Source of the DNA: Plakobranchus ocellatus
Lineage: Eukaryota > Mollusca > Gastropoda > Plakobranchidae
DNA: 26,911 nucleotides
Assembly: GCA_019648995.1 (NCBI GenBank)
Contig: BLXT01005153.1
Coordinates: 9,233-36,143, forward strand
Direction: 5' to 3'
Position 1 is the stretch's first letter; each line of letters begins with the position of its first letter. The notes below the pieces were generated by a model, which worked only from the letters and a program-made list of their open reading frames with translations, was not told the origin of the DNA and did no database searches. Shown one piece after another: positions 1 to 11,115 of this stretch. The position numbers and the translations under genes were made by a program.

Positions 1-23
1 ACAAACAAACAAACAAACAAAAC
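1..23. repeat. (ACAA)n microsatellite at the window edge
   Basis: The window opens inside a tetranucleotide ACAA run of about five units, so the true array may extend to the left. The same motif returns at 7281, 12750, 22051 and 23921. Confidence 0.9.
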
Positions 24-534
24 TCCAATACCGTTGTTTTACTAGAAACATTTGCATTCAATCTGTGTATTAAATGTATATTGGTAAAACAGGTTTTACA
101 TTAACATCAAAAATTTAAAAAAAGCACCGATTTGAATCTGAACTTTACAAAAAAGATGTGCATTGTGTTCTTAAAAACTTAAGAATTTAATTATTTCTTG
201 GTTCCATCTTATCTCCTTTTCCAAATTATTTTTATAATACCAAATCACATCTAAAAAAGAAATATAGTTTGCATGTAGATCGACATTGTATGATTTACAT
301 AATTTTCTTGAAAGGGGAGAAGGAAGGTCTGATATATTGCTTTCCTAAAATAAGCTTGGAATTTTGCAATCGTAACTCATATTCGTATCTCCCCGTTTTA
401 CTAGACTTGAAAACAAATTAATATACGCATTTTCTATCCACTATCGTGCGTTAACGAAAAAAAACCCACAGATTGCACAAGAGGGATACCCGTAGCACAT
501 ACTGTTCTACTGTTCTTTAACCTAGGCAAAACTT
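24..534. other. AT-rich stretch, nothing recognised
   Basis: No open frame of note, RNA gene or repeat array is visible. Only short A or T runs occur. Confidence 0.6.
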
Positions 535-880
535 CTACTGTGACTTTGCAACGAGGCTATCAATTTCATCAGATAGTTTATGAACTCCGTGACACATAAT
601 ACGTCTCTCACCAGAATCTATCAGACTGATCTTTGGAACCGTATGCCCTAAAGTTACTGGGCCAGCCACATCAATCTTTCTAGAGATGTTCTTCCGATTA
701 ACTACTACAATATATGGGAAATGCCAGCAAGAGTATCCGAAGCCGACCAATGATTTAGCACCAGCTAACACATAATTTAGTTTTAACAGACTGTTTTTTT
801 TTTTATAAGAACCTGTTACTGAGTTTTGAACTTTTACCTCCACAACATCATAACTACAGTCAAAGCCATTAATTTTCTTT
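535..880 (-). CDS. Unrecognised open frame, possible exon or transposon relic
   Basis: On the minus strand a frame stays open from just after a TGA near 871-880 down to a stop at 535, giving about 113 codons. There is no ATG at the upstream edge (an internal GTG lies at 841-843), so as a eukaryotic gene it could only be part of an exon. The composition is mixed and protein-like, not simple-repeat derived: it contains KLNYVLAGAKS, a hydrophobic aromatic stretch FGYSCWHFPYIVVV, and a polar end KLSDEIDSLVAKSQ. An A-run interrupts it near 790-803. I do not recognise a family. It could be a chance frame, a decayed transposon segment or a genuine exon. Neighbouring sequence gives no supporting gene structure. 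Confidence 0.2.
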
Positions 881-1298
881 CATTCGTTTTGAAGCAACAA
901 GACACAGACTTTCCTATTCCCCATTGTTTGATAACTTCTGCGTCTTTATGTTTGGTGTGATTCCTTCAGGTCTCCGTTTATCAATTTATTTCAACATAAT
1001 AGAAGTGATTTTTTAAAAATAAAGGACTAACTGAAAGTTATATAAAATACGCTACAAACCAATTATTATCATCCTAGTAAAGTTGAAATATGTTATTTTT
1101 GTCATATCTTATTTACTTTGGTTGATTTTCAATCGTAAATCTGATTGTGTAAACAAGAAATTACCAATCAGGTTAACAAGTTAGCACCAAATGGATGGAG
1201 GATCGCACACTACGAATGGTTTTTCAAAACAAGAGTGTGAAGGAGTGGCTAATACAACATTAAATATCCTGATCTGCTCTTGATCAAATTACTCTTTG

Positions 1299-1303
<5 letters not shown>
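881..1303. other. AT-rich spacer, nothing recognised
   Basis: No coding signal or repeat structure is visible between the unexplained frame and the TA microsatellite. Confidence 0.55.
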
Positions 1304-1346
<43 letters not shown>

Positions 1347-1352
1347 TAAATA

Positions 1353-1437
<85 letters not shown>

Positions 1438-1445
1438 GCACATAT
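1304..1445. repeat. (TA)n microsatellite with AAAT and TG interruptions
   Basis: About 140 bp of alternating TA is broken by an AAAT-type segment near 1336-1350 and by TG/CA steps. Long TA tracts can extrude cruciforms. The minus-strand Ile/Tyr frame across it is an artefact of the repeat. Confidence 0.95.
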
Positions 1446-1859
1446 TAGCTTTTAATTCACGTATAAATGTGTATATTTACACAAAAAACTATAATCTAGC
1501 CTCCAAAAACAATATTGAAACAAGTGCATCCTTTACAGCGATTTATTATTTTCTGTAAAAGGAAGTGATAACATGAACAATTAAAAAAGCTTTCCTTTTT
1601 TGTTGAACGAAAAGGGGTCTGGTCTAATACCTATTTACTGTATCTCTTTGTAGAAAAAATGGATTAGCTATATTCAGTTTTGAATCTAGATTTTAATCTC
1701 GATCAGATTTTATCTGTGATAGGATCTTTTGCCTAGTTGTTGAATGCCTGCGGGTTTAGTCGGATCTTCTTTTGCGGATAGATCTAGAACTGATTTTGAT
1801 TGCAGTGGGCCTGGACCGAAAAGAGTTCTAGCTTCTTATGTTTTAAAAAATAGATGGTG
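1446..1859. other. Spacer, nothing firmly recognised
   Basis: Ordinary AT-rich sequence. From about 1735 it becomes slightly richer in G+C and may already belong to the decayed plus-strand LINE whose C-terminus follows. Confidence 0.4.
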
Positions 1860-1970
1860 AACAGAAAAGGAGGACTGGAAAAACTATGGAAAGAGCCATA
1901 ATGGTTGGCACAGGACAAAGTAGAATGGAGAGAGTTTGTTGGTACAGTATGCCCTGGACGGAAAGGGGGA
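1860..1970 (+). mobile_element. C-terminal remnant of a different non-LTR retrotransposon
   Basis: In one plus-strand frame positions 1902-1968 read WLAQDKVEWREF followed by a short segment with Cys-Pro. The pattern W-x-A-Q-D-x-x-x-W-R is the usual extreme C-terminus of the polyprotein of several LINE clades (established knowledge). Upstream, a basic GEQKRRTGK-like stretch in another frame fits the region that normally precedes it, so at least one frameshift is present. It lies in opposite orientation to, and abuts the 3' end of, the minus-strand LINE that begins at about 1984. The remnant is short, so the clade is not assigned. Confidence 0.45.
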
Positions 1971-1983
1971 TAATATCTTCTTC

Positions 1984-3830
1984 CATTGGTGCCTTGTCCG
2001 GAACATACATTGCGAACATATTCCTTTACTCAATCCTATTCTCAGTTAATCTCATTGCTACTCCTACTTATTGCCCATGACATAAGACTTTCAACTAAAA
2101 TTATTCTTTGTCTTCCTCCACTGCGTTTGCATTCAATATTTTCAGACATTTCTAAATGTTCTAAATCTTTGTGTCGACCAAATAAATGTGTCCTAAAAAC
2201 TGTAAGTGCCGCTGTCCATGGTTTCAATAATTGATCATTCAAGATTAGCTTCGTTCAGCACCATTTCATTGAGCTTTTTCTCCATGATTTTCACATCATT
2301 CTTCTGATTCACATCTCTACCGCTTCTACTTTGTTTTTCTCCGTTTCCCTATTTATTGTCAAACACTCATTGCCGTAATGATTTGACCATACGTATGTTT
2401 TCATTGCCCTTATTTTGGTTTCCATAGTTATATTTCTGTTTGCCGGTATTAATTTCATTTTTTGGCCTGTATGTTTGGCCATTGGCTTTTCTTTTACTTT
2501 TTTCACTTGTGCATCTACCATCTGATGTTATTAGGTAGCCAAGATATTTGAATTTTTTCACCATTGTAAATGAGATTGCATTTAGAGTTAGAGGATTTTT
2601 TAGAAATGATCATGCATTCTGTTTTTTCACATTCAAAGACAAGCTCAGATCTTCGCCCTTTAAAACTAAAGTATCTATAAGTTTGTGAACTTGTTCACCA
2701 GATTTTGCTATTACAACTGCATCATTTGCATGCCTGAGATTATTAAGATTTATCCATCTACTTATCATCCAAAATCTCGTCAAGATTCCTAAGGATTGTT
2801 TCACGATAAAGGTTAAAAAGATAAGGAGACATTACAAATCTCTGCAGCACACTGCGTTTGATGGATTAGAAGTAACTTCAGTTCCTACAGATGCAGCTTG
2901 ATCCCAGTTTATATTTCTAAGTATTTCTAAAGTTTTTTCATCAATGTCTAAATTTTTTTTATCATGCGAAACAGCTCTTCGTGTTTTACGTTGGTAAATG
3001 GCTTGAAATGATCAGTGAAGCAGAATTGGCGGTCTTTTTGCTTTTCTATATTTCCATAAGCATTGACAAAGTGAAAATTTCGTTTTTAATCCCCTTAACA
3101 GGCATACAATCTAGATTTTTTGCGGATATTTCTCTTGGATTCTTAGACTCTATGCATCAAAACACGTAAGATAATTTTTTTTAAATGGCTCACTAACGTG
3201 ATCTTTGTATGCAGTTCACATTCTGTTGCTCCTGGTTTATCAAGCAATACTATAAAAATAATGGTACAAAGATCTTCTAGAATCGTACGACTGTCTTTTA
3301 TTGTATTAAAGAGTATTGTTGTCAAATTTATTCTTAAGTTGTTGAATGCTCTAATGGTTTCTATTGGCATGTTATCTTGTCCTGTGGTTTATATTGCTGT
3401 TTTGCGTAGATGGACTCTGTAGGCTTATCTTTATTTCAAGTTTTTCACATCTATTATCTTTGAATAGATCTTATATGTATTTTGGCCATTTGTTTAGAAT
3501 TTCCTTCTTTTTCTATTAACATTGTCTCATCTTTTGATTTGATGCAGCCAATGCTAATTCATTTGATTTCCGTACCACTCACATCGTTACTTTTAGCATG
3601 CATGAATTTACTTTATTTTCTGACATTGTTAGCGCTTCTTTTGCTGCATTGCATTTATATGAATATCGTAATAACTGAAAAAATGAAGTCTTGGAAAGGA
3701 CATTCAGTCCCTCATACATTACATCAGAATGATCACTATATACGCCCGATGTTTTCTCAGCCTCTGGATTTCCTTCACCTAAACTGTTCATCTCCTGCAC
3801 CTAAGCTGTTCACCTATTTACACATTTTTG
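1984..3830 (-). mobile_element. Degenerate non-LTR retrotransposon (LINE), copy 1, reverse-transcriptase part
   Basis: Read on the minus strand, the conserved blocks of a LINE reverse transcriptase appear in order. They are a fingers block with KPGATECELH (about 3190-3300), motif A as CFTDHFKPF then VKHEELF (about 2975-3035), EKTLEILRNINWDQAA (about 2895-2955), VMSPYLFNLYRE (about 2790-2850), the catalytic loop as LRHANDAVVIA (about 2705-2740) with LNVKK (about 2615), KYLGYLITSDGRC (about 2515-2560), NRNITMETKIRA and INRETEK (about 2330-2450), and a basic CKRSGGRQR (about 2100-2130) near the C-terminus. The blocks fall in different frames, one frameshift lying at the A-run 2953-2960, so this is a pseudogene. 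The YxDD catalytic loop reads HAND, losing the first Asp. The endonuclease domain is not recognisable, and sequence beyond about 3450 is assigned by weaker resemblance. The family looks RTE-like or Jockey-like; the clade is not settled. Confidence 0.85.
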
Positions 3831-3869
3831 TAACTGGTTTTTATGTATTTATTACAAATGATTAAAAAA

Positions 3870-5130
3870 TAAAAAAATAAAATCCGTTAACATTTTTTAA
3901 TTTATACCGTATTTTATATGAAACCAAAAATACTGATTTTTTGTTTTTTTGTAAACTATATCTTAATCTGGTAAGAGATTGTGGAGTTCTATTACTAGAT
4001 ACATACTATTCTGTTGCTTTTAATTTGTTATAAACACACAAGCAAAATTTTGTCGTAGCATTGACCTCGCAGCATTTTGTCGGGCTATTGACCTCATAAA
4101 GATATTTTATCTCTAAATTTTGATTCGGAAAACACAAGGAGACATATGTATTACGAATTTTAACGCATCATCAGTGAACTATCGCGGTCACACAAAAACA
4201 TCTATTATAAACTATGTCAATGAGGCAATGACCATTGACGTTTTTCACAAATGATAGACGGACGTATTAATTTTCACGATGATGTCTCTGTCCTAATTAG
4301 ATAAACGGATTCAAAATCGCTTGCGTCCGTGAAAACTAAGATAATAAACTTTTAGGTATAGACAAAGGAGCCACGTCGTGACGTGAGAGAGTTGAATGAT
4401 CTCAACACACTAGACTTATATAAACAACAATTAAGCCCATAGGTAATTCTGTATCTTTATCCTTACAGTATCTGCTCTCTATCATCATTACATTCAATTC
4501 GCAATCGGTTTGGTTGGTAGTTATTAACAAAAATGAACATACAGAGCTCTCCGATCATTATTTGTCTATTAGTTATGATGAAGTCTTCATTACTGGCACG
4601 TCGTAATGTACAAAAAAAAAAACAAAACAAAACAAAAAAAAAAGAGTCACATGTTACTATCATTACACATATTTTTGTCTCTCTCTTTCTATCTCTTCGT
4701 TCATTTTTTTCCTTCACCTTCTCCTCAACCCTTTTTCCACTATAATACAAGTAAAGGATCAGAAACATCATTACCAACTTTTCCTGACAAATGAGTAAAA
4801 TATTAAGGACGTAAAGTTTGATAAAATTCTGTCCTTTTTTCTTTATTTTATGGTGCAATTTCTTATTTTGAAGAAAGATTCTGACACCTAAGCAGACCAT
4901 GAACCAGATAAATGATGAAGCATCGATGAATTTGTCAAGAAACATCGAAGTTCGAAGGAAAAAGGCATTAAAAAAGAAGACTTCTTAAATTAAAGAAAAA
5001 AATGTTCAAAATATATTGGATGCAGCTTTCATACACTAACTAATCACATCATTTGCATAGATTACAATCTAATAAAAATAATGACGAAATGTATACAATG
5101 TAAAAATGAATACATACTGAATAATTAAAA
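3870..5130. other. AT-rich spacer, no gene recognised
   Basis: No coding signal is convincing; a 160-codon minus-strand frame at 4463-4945 is Lys/Phe-rich and looks like chance. Near 4373-4386 an imperfect palindrome (cacgtc, two bases, gacgtg) contains a TGACGTG core that resembles a CREB/ATF-type site. That is only a motif match. A short A/C-rich run lies at 4610-4642. Confidence 0.5.
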
Positions 5131-5136
5131 TAGACA

Positions 5137-5158
5137 CCCCCCCCCCCCACACACACAC
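5137..5158. repeat. C homopolymer joined to (AC)n
   Basis: Twelve C residues are followed by about five AC units. Compound mono/dinucleotide tracts like this are prone to slippage and to sequencing error. Confidence 0.9.
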
Positions 5159-6773
5159 TATTTGCAGGGAAATGATGAAATCATCATGTTTCATTACACA
5201 GCTCCTAACCCTTAAAGTATAATTGCCGATTCATATAACTATTTTCCAATAATTCTCTGTCGTCCTTCCATATTTCTTGTACATACAGGTCAACAGAGAA
5301 TATTACCTTACCATGTCTAAACCTGTGCCTAGTCGAAGATCATCGTGGCTCCTGGACCCATTATGACTTAAAAAGCTGCGGTGAGCAAAGGAGTGAGGAG
5401 ATCTCTCAATAAAAAATATACAGAGATCCATTTTTAAAACTGATCACAGGATAATAATTTTGGAAATCCTGAAAAATAATAAAAAAAACCCCATCTAAAT
5501 GAAATAAAACAAGACGAGAACAATCTGTCCACGATCTATATTCAGAACTTCCTTGATATTACAATACCTAAAAAACAGTAACGCGTAAAAACAGCTTTTT
5601 GAAATGACAGAGTTAAGACGCATTTCACGGAGAAAACAATATAGAAGAGACATATCGAGCAACTGTGTATAAAGAATGAATCAAAATCATTATCTTACAT
5701 TTTCAAGAAAATGACCTATAAAAGATTTCCAAAATACTACTCCCAAAATAGCCTCTTTGCAAGCGACGCCTCAATCTTTTATCCCTCTAATCGTTTCTCT
5801 TTAAGTAGAGTGTGAAAGGAACACTTGCTGTCAAGCAAATGGAGAAACCATTTGAACAGTAAATGGATTCTTGGGTATTTTGCTCAGTGTTTCTATGGTT
5901 TGCATTATAACACACTAATAATAATAAAGAGACACGGTTTGCCCAGTGAAAGTTGTTTTTAAAGAATTGATATAGTGTTAAAAAACAAAACATTTCCCCC
6001 TTATTTCTACATTAATGTTGGCCAGTGATGCGATAATATGATTGGTGTTTTTTGTTGTTGTTATTATTTTAAATTTTAAGTGGTGTTGGAAGAAATTGAT
6101 CGCGGCGCAAATGCCTGCTTCCAAAGAGGAATATTTTTGCATTGCTGTTTTCCGTTTCTTTTTGATATAAACGAGGTTCATTTGATCAGTGCATTGTGCA
6201 TTCGGCCAAAGATCCTAACAGTAATTTAGGAAGGGAAAGGGTTTCGATCCAGAGTTGCATACGAACTGGAACTGAATATTTATAAAGAATAAGTGTAATG
6301 GTAGAATCTACAGCACAAATTGAACGACTTAATGTAAAAAAATGCAAAGAATATGTTAAATAGGTAAAACGGAGGCACAAAAAGCATCATATTATTCAAT
6401 GCAACAAAACACAAAGTCATCTCCTTAAAGAGAGGGCAATATCCCCGAAATTATCTCATAAACAATAAAAACTCTGTGTAAACAATCTCTAATTTTTGTA
6501 TCGTTCATTCAACTTTACTTATTGTCTTATTTATCACAGCTTGATATGACTAATCAACATTATTCCATAGTATGAGTTTTACTAGCTCATTTTCTTTATC
6601 GTTTTTTTTTTCTCTCAGGTCATAAAGAATCCGAAAAAAACATAAGTCAGCTCTTGGCTATCTCTGCCTTAGACAATGTTCTACTCTTTATTGCCATAAA
6701 GATATCTTTTGTCTCCCGAAATGCGTCAACATGTTATGATTTGTTCTAAAAAGCACCTGTTTCCTCTTGCAGC
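5159..6773. other. AT-rich spacer, no gene recognised
   Basis: Only short chance frames are present. I see no splice-bounded coding segment, repeat array or RNA gene. Confidence 0.5.
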
Positions 6774-7025
6774 CTATCCTAATTCTGTTGTTGCCAAGTC
6801 TCCGCAAAAGTTGGCTGCCTCTATGAGTTGCATTATGGTTTCAGCGTCGCTTATCTTTCTTTTGTTAATATCCAACATTTTTAAAGCTTTGTAAACAGAT
6901 TTTGCGCTCGCATCATCGGACGTACCAAAGCAAAAAGAGTTAGCAAAAAAAGCAGATAATTTAAAGGAGATCTTATGTGCTGGGTTACCCGTGCTTAAAG
7001 GTGAGGAAGAGTGAAAACGCTCCAT
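6774..7025 (-). CDS. Unrecognised 83-codon open frame
   Basis: This minus-strand frame starts at an ATG and has mixed, non-repetitive composition, with a polar helical-looking stretch KSVYKALKMLDINKRK followed by SDAETIMQLIEAANF. No family is recognised, no splice structure or poly(A) signal supports it, and it sits in ordinary AT-rich DNA. The frame alone is weak evidence, and chance occurrence or a transposon relic is more likely than a gene. Confidence 0.13.
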   Translation of the reverse strand: MERFHSSSPLSTGNPAHKISFKLSAFFANSFCFGTSDDASAKSVYKALKMLDINKRKISDAETIMQLIEAANFCGDLATTELG

Positions 7026-7280
7026 ACAAAATTGAGAAGTTTAAAAAAGACTGAACCATACACCACCAAAATAAATTTATCAAGAAGAAAGACAAAGAAT
7101 TTTGTAATAAATTCAAATGTGCCATTTACAACAACCAATAGCACTCACGGCAGGGAAAATGAAGAAAATAACCAATGAAATAAGTCAAGATAAGTGTTCA
7201 AAGAACTCATTTATGTATGCCGTAATCTCTCAATGACAAAGCAAAACTCATAATGGGTAAGAATGGGCAATCGCATCAAA

Positions 7281-7415
7281 CTCAAACAAGCAAACAAACA
7301 AACAAACAATCAAACAAACAAATAAACAAACAAACAAACAAACAAACAAACAAACAAACAAACAAACAAACAAACAAACAAATAAACAAACGAACAAACA
7401 AACAAACAAACAAAT
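7281..7415. repeat. (CAAA)n microsatellite
   Basis: About 135 bp of AAAC-type tetranucleotide has occasional AAAT, AATC and AACG variants, followed by an A-run. The minus-strand frame of alternating Phe-Val-Cys-Leu (7248-7514) is simply this repeat translated. Confidence 0.95.
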
Positions 7416-7970
7416 GAAAAAAAAAATAAAGCTTTTATTGGAAGAAGATGCCAAAGAAATTATAACGTGAAAAAAAGGAAGCTTCAGCAAATCTGGGACA
7501 TAAAACAAAGGCAAATAATAAAATTAAAAAACATAAATTTTTTTCCCAAAGAGTCAATAATATATTATTTTCAACGACTGCCTACCTATAACAGGGTATG
7601 ATGCCCGAACTGACTGTTTGAATGAACAGTTTTGCGATATAGCTATATTCAAATGGACCCCTCCCTCCCCTTTCTTTCCTACCTCTTCGAAATAAATTCG
7701 TCTGAATCATTTCACCTTGTACTATTCAGATTAAATCAACCGTATTGTTTTAGCTGTCCATCCCTACTTTTGAATTCTATTTTTTTTCGCCGTCTACAGC
7801 GCGTGGATCTGTACGATCTTTTCCCCCTCTTTCATGTTTTTTTTCCGCTGATAGATGAAATGTGCAAACCATTTCTTCCTAATTCCCCTTTATTGAACAA
7901 TTTAATAAAAGCTATGTACATAAAAGATGCACTTTAAGACTTCCTGTAGCAGTTCTTTTCAAAAGCATTA
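7416..7970. other. AT-rich spacer, nothing recognised
   Basis: A 101-codon plus-strand frame (7632-7937) is rich in Phe, Leu and Ser from T/C-rich sequence and has no recognisable domain, so I do not treat it as a gene. Confidence 0.5.
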
Positions 7971-7995
7971 GTGTGTGTGTGTGTGTGTGTGTGTA
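7971..7995. repeat. (GT)n microsatellite
   Basis: About twelve GT units without interruption. Confidence 0.92.
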
Positions 7996-9060
7996 TCATA
8001 CCTCTGTTAAAAGTCCAAGTGTAACGGCCTTAATATGTTAGTATTAGAAACAATGCCTGTAGCAATGTTAATTTTTTAAAACCAAATTTATGCTTTCCGC
8101 TTTCTAATCATGAAAGGTGTTTCTGTTGAGGGCGAACTTTTTAAAATCTTTGCCTTCATTCCTGTCTTTAGAATAGGAGTTATATAGTTACCCCCTCTCT
8201 TATACCTTCATTAAATCGCGTATTGTGACCAAAGTAAGTGAAGAGGATATTAAGACTGAGAGAATAGCAGTGTTACTTTAGCAAAGAGAAAAGGATATAA
8301 TGGATACAAGCATGGTAAAGGAAATTTTAATTTTGCCGACGTGATAAAGCAGGTAAACGCCACATTGTCATTTCAGGAAATGGATAAGCTTTGACGTTAC
8401 ATTGATTATATTATTATTATTATTTTTTTCTGTTTTGGACTTTGTTTCTGATAATTAAAGATACCCATGTTTCTGAACTTGCCTCTTTAATGTAAGAGGA
8501 AACAATTAAAGATGGAAAGAATAATCCAAGAGACATCCATAGTACAGAATTACTGTCTCCATTTCCGTCTGGACTAAAATACATTCTGAGAAATGTTTAT
8601 CTGATTTAAAACTTAAAACTTGATACTACACAATTATGTTGATAGGACTTCTTAAAATCATGCGACAGTGAAAACACATTGAATCCTTAAATTCCAATTA
8701 ATGTTGAGCACTTTTTCTCTTAAAATGAACAAACATTAAAGTTACTTTATGTTTGGAATGAGGCAATGTGTGCATAAAAAGTAAAAAGCTAGTATTTCAA
8801 AAACAATGGGAGTTGATAACCAATATATTCAATTTCTTTAAAAGAATTCTTAATATTGAGTCAGTTGACAAAAGGCAACCAATAATTATGAATAAATAAG
8901 GATTGTCTATTCTTTCTTACTTAATTTTCATTAATTTATCTAGTTATTAATCTACTTATCTTTTTGCGTCTGTCAGGATAAACTAAATTGTTGAAATCAC
9001 AATTTAAATCATTAAATTGACAAAATGTTATTTCTCCCTCCTCCCCATCCACCCCCATTT
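7996..9060. other. AT-rich spacer with a short (ATT)n run
   Basis: Only a short ATT run near 8407-8425 and homopolymers stand out. No gene is seen. Confidence 0.5.
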
Positions 9061-9076
9061 TCTCTCTCTCTCTCTT
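9061..9076. repeat. Short (CT)n tract
   Basis: Seven to eight CT units lie inside a pyrimidine-rich neighbourhood. Confidence 0.8.
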
Positions 9077-9196
9077 AGATCCCTTTTATCCAAAGGGTTG
9101 CAAAGTGTTTTGATGATTATAATTTTTGCACTAAAAGATCATTGTAAACAAATGATCGAATTTTTGTAAGTCTTAAAAATTCTTAAAGCTGAGCAA

Positions 9197-9259
9197 AAAA
9201 AAAAAAAAAAAACAAAGGAAAAGAAAATCACAACTCGTTGTTAAAAAAACAAAAAAAAC
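9197..9259. repeat. A-rich tract
   Basis: A run of about 17 A residues is followed by A-rich sequence with single C or G interruptions. It could be the tail of an old retroinsertion, but no body of such an element is recognised beside it. Confidence 0.6.
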
Positions 9260-10773
9260 AAGAAGGTTGAAAGGACTGTTGTCTCAAAATCGTTCGTTTA
9301 TTTCATGGTATCAAGAAAAAATCTCAGGCAATTTCCATAAACCTACTGCCACTGCGTTTTTTGTTGTTGTATCATCATATCTCTTCCCGTTTTACACAGT
9401 TATAAATCTTCCTCGAGGGGTTATCATGACCACTTTGAACGGCTATACTTCCAAATAGTTGGCTTATAGATTTCCAACCTGATCACACGTTGGCAGAAAA
9501 ATGTTATTGGTATTTAACGAGTAAGACTTACCAAACAGAAAGGGCTACTTCTTAATTGGTGTAACGCAAAAAGTTTGCTGAACATCGAGTTTTCAGTAAA
9601 ACGGCATTCCTTTTGAAGACAACAAATTAATGTGTCCATTTAAAAAAAAGAAAAAAGTTAAAGCTTGTTCATGGCCATCTTTGATATTGTGAGAAATGTA
9701 TTTATATTTTCATACAGAAGAAAATTTAATTCATAAGAGGTGCGTTTTATAAAAGGAAATAGATTAACTCCATTTCTGTCTAGGCTGTACGATCGGCCTC
9801 ATAAAAAGTCATGTCTATTATGTCTATACTTCCTTTTCAGGCTCCTTCAAGGTCCGTCCTATGCAGGTTTGAGTGATTTCTTATCCTTATCGAGACTTCG
9901 ACCGAACATTCGTTACCACAACCGCTATTGGGGTTTCAAACATAGAAATGTTTTTACCCCCATGCAAATGCTTATCTGATGAGCAGAAATTTCCTTACTA
10001 ACAGTATCAAAATTTCTGTTTCGAATGTGCATTTTTTTAAGATGATATCTTAATTTTTAAACACTGACTATTTTAATATCTGCTCAAAAGAAGTTTTGTC
10101 TCTACTTTCCCTTCGTATTGAACGATTTACTAGCTTGCTGTAAAACATTATAAAAATATTTATGTTAAGAAAATGGCCGACTTAAAAAGTCAGGTTGTGC
10201 CTGAAAACGAGATAACACATCAATTTTTTTGAGAGCTCATTAGCTTAATTGCTTTGGGTTTTAAAATGTTTATTTACGGTACTCCTGTTGAAAGTCCTTT
10301 TTTGTTTTCGACGTTTGTTTACGTAAATACATTATTTTATACTGAGTATAAATCTGGTCTAATATATCAATAAGAACACAAAATAATCCTAAACAAAAAT
10401 TACCTTGGAGGAGATAAACAACGATGTTGATGGATGAAGAAAATGGATACTGCCTTGTTTCATGAAACGTTTATTACCTTCCCAAAATTAGCTGGCGGCC
10501 ACCAAACATAAAAGAGTGATTACTAGTTTCTAGAAAACCTGAGGGAATAACAAAATAAAGAAGAGAGACAAAAACTAAATTATACGAGGTCTCTATAAAG
10601 CTCGAGGCTAGAAGGAACTCCGGCAAAATGAAAAAAAAAAGGCAAGAGTGTGTATGTGTGTTGTAATGGACTACAAAGTTTTTATAGAGAAAAGGAAATC
10701 CTTACTCGGTATATTGGATGGATCACCAATGTTCATGTCTTTGAGAAAAAAAGATAGACATAATCATTAAACT
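9260..10773. other. AT-rich spacer, no gene recognised
   Basis: A 79-codon plus-strand frame at 9740-9979 lies in slightly GC-richer sequence but matches nothing I know. The remainder is featureless. Confidence 0.5.
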
Positions 10774-10980
10774 TTACAAGATCAAGCTACAGTTGGTTTG
10801 GAAATAATTATCACCGACTTGGTAGCATTCTTGTTTTTCTATTGTGCTATGCAGTCTAAATCTTAACTTTTTTGAAAGTGCTCTTGGAAACTTATCTTCC
10901 TTCATCATCTCACAAAAATACTCCTTTAAGGCTAAAGAAGATATTTCTTTGAAAAACCATTTTCTTTTGTAGAAAGGGAG
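10774..10980 (-). pseudogene. Possible LTR-retrotransposon integrase C-terminus relic
   Basis: The minus-strand frame that ends at 10774 contains RALSKKLRFRL, a spacer, then YQVGDNYF. An RAL-type basic helix followed by a (Y/F)xxGDxV(Y/F)-like strand recalls the segment between the integrase core and the C-terminal domain in Ty3/gypsy-type polyproteins (family knowledge). Catalytic residues are not present here, the match is short and the rest of the frame is hydrophobic and unhelpful. This could equally be chance. Confidence 0.15.
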
Positions 10981-11059
10981 CAAAGGAGAAAGATTAGCGC
11001 TAGAAGCAACAAGAAAGAGAACAGATAAGTGTCTGTGTAGGGAAAAAAACCTTCTCATA

Positions 11060-11114
11060 TAAAGAATAACATAAAAGAGATTGTTTGTAAAGAATAACAT
11101 AAAAGAGATTGTTT
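11060..11114. repeat. Exact tandem duplication of a 28-bp unit
   Basis: A 28-bp unit starting taaagaataac at 11060 is repeated at 11088 with no mismatch over the 27 bp that are present in the second copy. Two perfect adjacent copies in otherwise unique DNA suggest a recent slippage or end-joining event. Confidence 0.9.
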
Positions 11115-11115
11115 A

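Noticed and set aside
1986..2234. Plus-strand frames across LINE copy 1, for example 1986-2234 and 3482-3865
   Set aside because: They are opposite-strand shadows of the minus-strand reverse-transcriptase remnant.
4058..4245. Inverted or direct repeats of the attgacctc type suggesting a small transposon
   Set aside because: The matches are short and imperfect and no consistent terminal pair or target duplication could be found.
4463..4945. 160-codon minus-strand frame
   Set aside because: Composition is driven by AT-rich sequence (Phe, Lys and Ile clusters), with a pyrimidine/purine tract inside. There is no recognisable domain or exon context.
7248..7514. Minus-strand frame with Cys-Leu-Phe-Val repeats
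   Set aside because: It is a direct translation of the (CAAA)n microsatellite.
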